From: Cyanobacteria bacterium FACHB-63
GTDB taxonomy: Bacteria; Cyanobacteriota; Cyanobacteriia; Leptolyngbyales; Leptolyngbyaceae
DNA length: 64,000 nt
NCBI GenBank assembly: GCA_014695255.1
Contig: JACJNX010000038.1
Coordinates: 1 to 64,000 of the forward strand
Reading direction: 5' to 3'
How positions within the stretch are numbered: position 1 is the stretch's first letter; each line of letters begins with the position of its first letter. The notes below the pieces were generated by a model. That model ran no database searches. It was given only the letters and a program-made list of their open reading frames with translations, and was not told the DNA's origin. Positions 61,198 to 64,000 of this stretch are shown piece by piece. The translations under genes and the position numbers were made by a program.

Positions 61198-61623
61198 ATC
61201 TATCTGTCATGAATCATAGTTATTATCTTACTATATGTAAAACAAATTGTTAGATAGTCTAACCAAAAAAATCAAAATTCTTCTGAAAAAATGATTTGCA
61301 TCCACTGAGCGAATCCGCCAATTCACATCAAAAACAATGCTGCTCTCTAGTTGTGCTTCTCTTCGATAGAGTTTTAGCGATCGCAGCGTGGCATCACCTG
61401 TATCACAAAGTAGTGCCCCATCTCTAACAAACGTACTTAGATATTTGTATAAGATGTACTTTTGTTCTTTTATAATGCTGTGTAAGCATACGTACCGCGA
61501 GCGGTAACATGCCCCACGAGACCTTCACTAAATCTAAGCCGACCAAACAGGCGAAAGACAGGCGCAAGTCGTATCAATTCTGCTTGTGTTCTGTAATTTT
61601 CTCGCTAATTCTGAACTGGAATT
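61198..61623. other. Divergent intergenic region
   Basis: About 425 nt between the MFS and dehydrogenase genes. It contains GTACCGCGAGCGGTAAC (61491-61507), a short dyad (TACCGC-GA-GCGGTA) that could be an operator. No gene seen. Confidence 0.4.
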
Positions 61624-62583
61624 ATGAAACTCCTTCTGCCCAAAGAATTTGCATCAATCCTTGAACCTAAGTTATCCTCTGATCTCGAAATTGAGATTGC
61701 TTGGGTCGATACGCATGGAGACATTGAAGGCGATCCTAGCGATGCAGAAGTATACTTTAACTGGTTCTATCTCAAACCAGATACGCTACGAAAAGTTCTA
61801 TCCGCATCACCGAAACTCAAATGGCATCATGCACCCAGTGCAGGAGTCAATCATATTCCCATTCCTGAATATCTAGAGCGAGAAATTATTCTCACCAATG
61901 GTGCAGGAACCTTCGCAATCCCGATCGCTGAATTCGTCCTTACCTACATTCTCTATCATGCTAAGAGCTTACCTAAGCTGCTCGACTTACAAGCAGACCA
62001 CGCTTGGCAGAAAAGTATCGAACTTCCAATCCGAGAACTATCAGATGCTACATTGTTAATTATCGGTGCAGGAAGCATTGGTCAAGAGATTGCAAAACGT
62101 GCAGCAGCATTTGGTATGAAGGTCTGGGGAAGTCGTCGTAACCCTGAGCCGATGCCAAATTTTGAAAAAGTTGTTGGTGCAGATGAATGGAGAGTGCTCC
62201 TTCCCGAAACAGACTATGTTGTGCTAGCGACACCGTTGACACCTGAAACAAAGCATTTAATCGACAAAACTGTCTTACGGTTGATGCGCTCTACTGCTTA
62301 TTTGATTAACGTTGCACGAGGTGCAGTGGTTGATGAAGCGGCATTGATAACTGCGCTTAAAGAAGGTTGGATTGCAGGAGCAGGATTGGATACGTTTGAG
62401 ACTGAACCTTTACCCCCGGAGAGCGCACTCTGGTCATTACCGAACGTGTTGATCACGCCGCATTGTTCAGGCTATTCACCTCGTATTCCTGAGCGCATGA
62501 TTGCCTTGTTTCTCGACAACTTGAAGCGCTATCAAACCGGGCAACCGTTGCGAAACATAGTAGATAAATCAGCAGGATATTAG
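61624..62583 (+). CDS. D-isomer-specific 2-hydroxyacid dehydrogenase
   Basis: 319 aa. Rossmann LLIIGAGSIGQEIAKRAAAF (about residues 143-162), NVARGAVVDEAALITALKEG, AGAGLDTFETEPLPPESALW, and catalytic His in NVLITPHCSGYSPRIPERM, with Arg and Glu in the expected order. The N-terminal half carries the SAGVNHIPIPEYLEREIILT substrate-domain motif. NAD(P)-dependent oxidation or reduction of a 2-hydroxyacid; near TauE and the SDR, a sulfolactate-type substrate is possible but unproven. The next gene starts immediately after the stop. Confidence 0.92.
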   Translation: MKLLLPKEFASILEPKLSSDLEIEIAWVDTHGDIEGDPSDAEVYFNWFYLKPDTLRKVLSASPKLKWHHAPSAGVNHIPIPEYLEREIILTNGAGTFAIPIAEFVLTYILYHAKSLPKLLDLQADHAWQKSIELPIRELSDATLLIIGAGSIGQEIAKRAAAFGMKVWGSRRNPEPMPNFEKVVGADEWRVLLPETDYVVLATPLTPETKHLIDKTVLRLMRSTAYLINVARGAVVDEAALITALKEGWIAGAGLDTFETEPLPPESALWSLPNVLITPHCSGYSPRIPERMIALFLDNLKRYQTGQPLRNIVDKSAGY

Positions 62584-62584
62584 T

Positions 62585-63205
62585 ATGGCTAGTGATCGTG
62601 ACCCTTCTGTGGCGTTACGGTACAAAGATTATCGCTTTTATGCGATCTCACTCGATCTATTTGCGGTCTTATTTGGTGAAGCCGTTGCGCTCTTACCGAT
62701 TTTTGCGAAAGACATTCTTCAAGTTGGTTCGGCGGGCTTGGAATGGTTACGCGCTGCTCCTTCGATTGGATCTGTAACGATGGCGTTAACATTAGCTTAT
62801 CTGTCGCTACTCAAACAAGCGGGTAAAACCTTGCTGTGGACAGTCGTTGGTTTTGGAGTGACAACGATTATTTTCGGGCTCTCTCGATCGTACTAGCTAT
62901 CACTGTTGATGTTGGGTCTGAGTGGAGCATTTGACAACATTAGCGTTGTCGTTCGTCGCTCATTAGTACAAGTTTGGACACCGGATGCGTTGTGGGGTCG
63001 CGTCTGTGCGGTGAGTAGTTTGTTTATTAGTAGCTCCAATGAACTTGGAGATTTTGAATCTGGATTTGTTGCAGCGCTGTTTGGTCCTGTATTTACGGTC
63101 GTGAGTGGTGGAATTGGTACAATCCTCGTTGTGTTAGTGATTGCATGGAAGTCACCGCAGCTACGACGGTTAAGATCTTTGCAAAAAGCGAATGTGAAGC
63201 ATTAA
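62585..63205 (+). pseudogene. MFS transporter, C-terminal half with in-frame TAG
   Basis: The frame starts MASDRDPSVALRYKDYRFYA, fuses directly to SLDLFAVLFGEAVALLPIFA (a mid-protein MFS_3 segment; ~200 residues missing), and continues WLRAAPSIGSVTMALTLAYL to FGLSRSY. A TAG follows at 62894-62896 where Trp is expected, then LSLLMLGLSGAFDNISVVVR to the end at 63205. The deletion and the stop make it non-functional. It differs from the intact MFS gene upstream and is not a duplicate of it. Confidence 0.85.
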
Positions 63206-63226
63206 GCATTGTCTGAACCCAAAAAA

Positions 63227-63250
63227 GCGATCGTGAAATCCCACGATCGC
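63227..63250. terminator. Bidirectional hairpin terminator
   Basis: GCGATCGTG (63227-63235) / CACGATCGC (63242-63250), preceded by A6 and followed by GCTTT. Lies between the MFS pseudogene and the convergent ferredoxin gene. Confidence 0.75.
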
Positions 63251-63265
63251 GCTTTACCTACATCT

Positions 63266-63595
63266 TTAACGCTGCATCTTACTAAACTGAAACGAAGTGT
63301 CCTCCTTTGCTTGTGGAATCTGTCCTCTTGCCCAACCAATATCTCTGCGATAGCTTCCCAGCAATCCAGACGCAATCAGTCCAGCTTCATCAACCGAGGG
63401 CAAAGGCTCTACTTCAGGCGCGACATACAGCGCATCGACCGGACAATATAACTCGCACATAAAGCAAGTCTGACAATCACTTTGCCGCGCAATCTTGGGA
63501 GGTGCATTCGGAACTGCATCAAAGACATTTGTCGGACAGGCACTGACACACAAGTTACAGCCAATACAACGAGAACTACTGACCAACTCAATCAT
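63266..63595 (-). CDS. 2[4Fe-4S] ferredoxin-like protein
   Basis: 109 aa. Two cluster motifs: SSRCIGCNLCVSACPTNVFD and QSDCQTCFMCELYCPVDALY (C-x-x-C-x-x-C-x-x-x-C-P each). The C-terminal ~45 residues (SVDEAGLIASGLLGSYRRDI) are not part of the clusters and resemble the tail of small subunits paired with flavoprotein reductases (AprB-like). The start overlaps the flavoprotein stop by 4 nt, so the two form a complex. Passes electrons to or from the FAD subunit. Confidence 0.92.
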   Translation of the reverse strand: MIELVSSSRCIGCNLCVSACPTNVFDAVPNAPPKIARQSDCQTCFMCELYCPVDALYVAPEVEPLPSVDEAGLIASGLLGSYRRDIGWARGQIPQAKEDTSFQFSKMQR

Positions 63596-64000
63596 CGCAA
63601 CACTAGCTCCTTTTCAACTGCTCGATCGACTCCAGCAGGTTTCACCCATACCTGATCCAATCCACTACTGATTAGATAATGTTGTTGGTTCGGATCAGTT
63701 TCTAGATAGTCCGATCTCTTGTGCATTCCGCGAGATTCAGTCCGAGCTAAACCACTGTTGTACATCCATCGCGCCGTTGCAACCATCGAAGCGGCTTCAC
63801 GCGATCGCAAAAGATTCGATGCTTGTGGCACACTGTTGCGAATCTCCTTCCACAAACTATCCAGTCGATCGAGCGAATCAGATAAAACTGTTCCAGTGCG
63901 GAAGAAATTCCGATCGTAAGGAAACACTTCAGCCTGAGTCGCTGCAATTACATCATCAGGTGAAATCTGCTGACCTTCGCCACGTAATCCTGCTTCACCG
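63592..64000 (-). CDS. FAD-dependent fumarate reductase/APS reductase-like flavoprotein, C-terminal part
   Basis: Partial; the gene runs off the right edge. The visible ~136 residues read RGEGQQISPDDVIAATQAEV, FFRTGTVLSDSLDRLDSLWK, ASNLLRSREAASMVATARWM, and GLARTESRGMHKRSDYLETD, the C-terminal helical and R-x-E-S-R-G-x-H-x-R motif of fumarate reductase/AprA-type flavoproteins. With the coupled ferredoxin it resembles pairs found beside sulfonate ABC transporters, so an organosulfur or sulfite role is likely but unproven. Confidence 0.85.
   Translation of the reverse strand, partial: GEAGLRGEGQQISPDDVIAATQAEVFPYDRNFFRTGTVLSDSLDRLDSLWKEIRNSVPQASNLLRSREAASMVATARWMYNSGLARTESRGMHKRSDYLETDPNQQHYLISSGLDQVWVKPAGVDRAVEKELVLR

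Noticed and set aside
1-64000. tRNA or rRNA genes
   Set aside because: I did not recognise any tRNA cloverleaf or rRNA sequence on either strand; a tRNAscan-SE run would settle it.

Overview
The window looks like part of a cyanobacterial plasmid or other accessory replicon. Reasons: frequent GCGATCGC (HIP1-type) octamers, a phycocyanin cpcBA pair, an SLH-domain porin of the cyanobacterial outer-membrane type, and a ParA/ParB pair. An iteron-like array also sits between a candidate replication protein and a primase-like protein. A filamentous Leptolyngbya-like host is my guess; the sequence alone does not prove it.

Layout. 0.5-4.4 kb: an acyl-CoA dehydrogenase-like protein, a PIG-L deacetylase and a NodS-like methyltransferase in overlapping order, with a convergent family-2 glycosyltransferase. 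4.7-6.4 kb: transposase and DUF1016 nuclease remnants. 6.5-11.7 kb: replication module with four long inverted repeats, a 699-aa HTH protein, about eight TTCTAGAATC-type repeats and a divergent PrimPol-like protein. 12-19.7 kb: class D beta-lactamase, MerR/TipAS regulator, GFA protein, methyltransferases, and many broken genes, one interrupted by a 900-bp IS5-family element with a canonical -1 slippery site. 19.8-21.3 kb: parAB. 21.5-23.3 kb: more broken genes (DUF1016 N-part, 2OG oxygenase C-part, mtnC).

From 23.4 to 64 kb the region is dominated by sulfur scavenging. It has two sulfonate-type binding lipoproteins, an SsuB/SsuC transporter, two TauD-type dioxygenases, and an operon of formylglycine-generating enzyme, exported arylsulfatase and a bile-acid-symporter-family carrier. 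It also has a DszA/NtaA-type flavin monooxygenase next to a CmcJ/NvfI-type oxygenase, two GST-like proteins, a TauE/SafE permease, and a ferredoxin-flavoprotein pair running off the right edge. Embedded in it is a cpcBA operon whose proteins have lost all non-initiator methionines and all cysteines except the bilin-attachment ones. That is the hallmark of the sulfur-starvation phycocyanin described in Calothrix PCC 7601 (Mazel and Marliere).

Main observation: the methionine/cysteine economy is not confined to phycocyanin. The mature porin, one mature binding lipoprotein, a TauD dioxygenase, a GST and two small proteins have no internal methionine. The ~800-aa arylsulfatase has one cysteine in total, the residue converted to formylglycine. 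The inferred picture is a mobile sulfur-starvation regulon: alternative light harvesting, outer-membrane entry, uptake, and desulfonation or desulfation, with the abundant products made cheap in sulfur. A shared ATCTAC/GTAGAT half-site upstream of several of these genes is a candidate operator.
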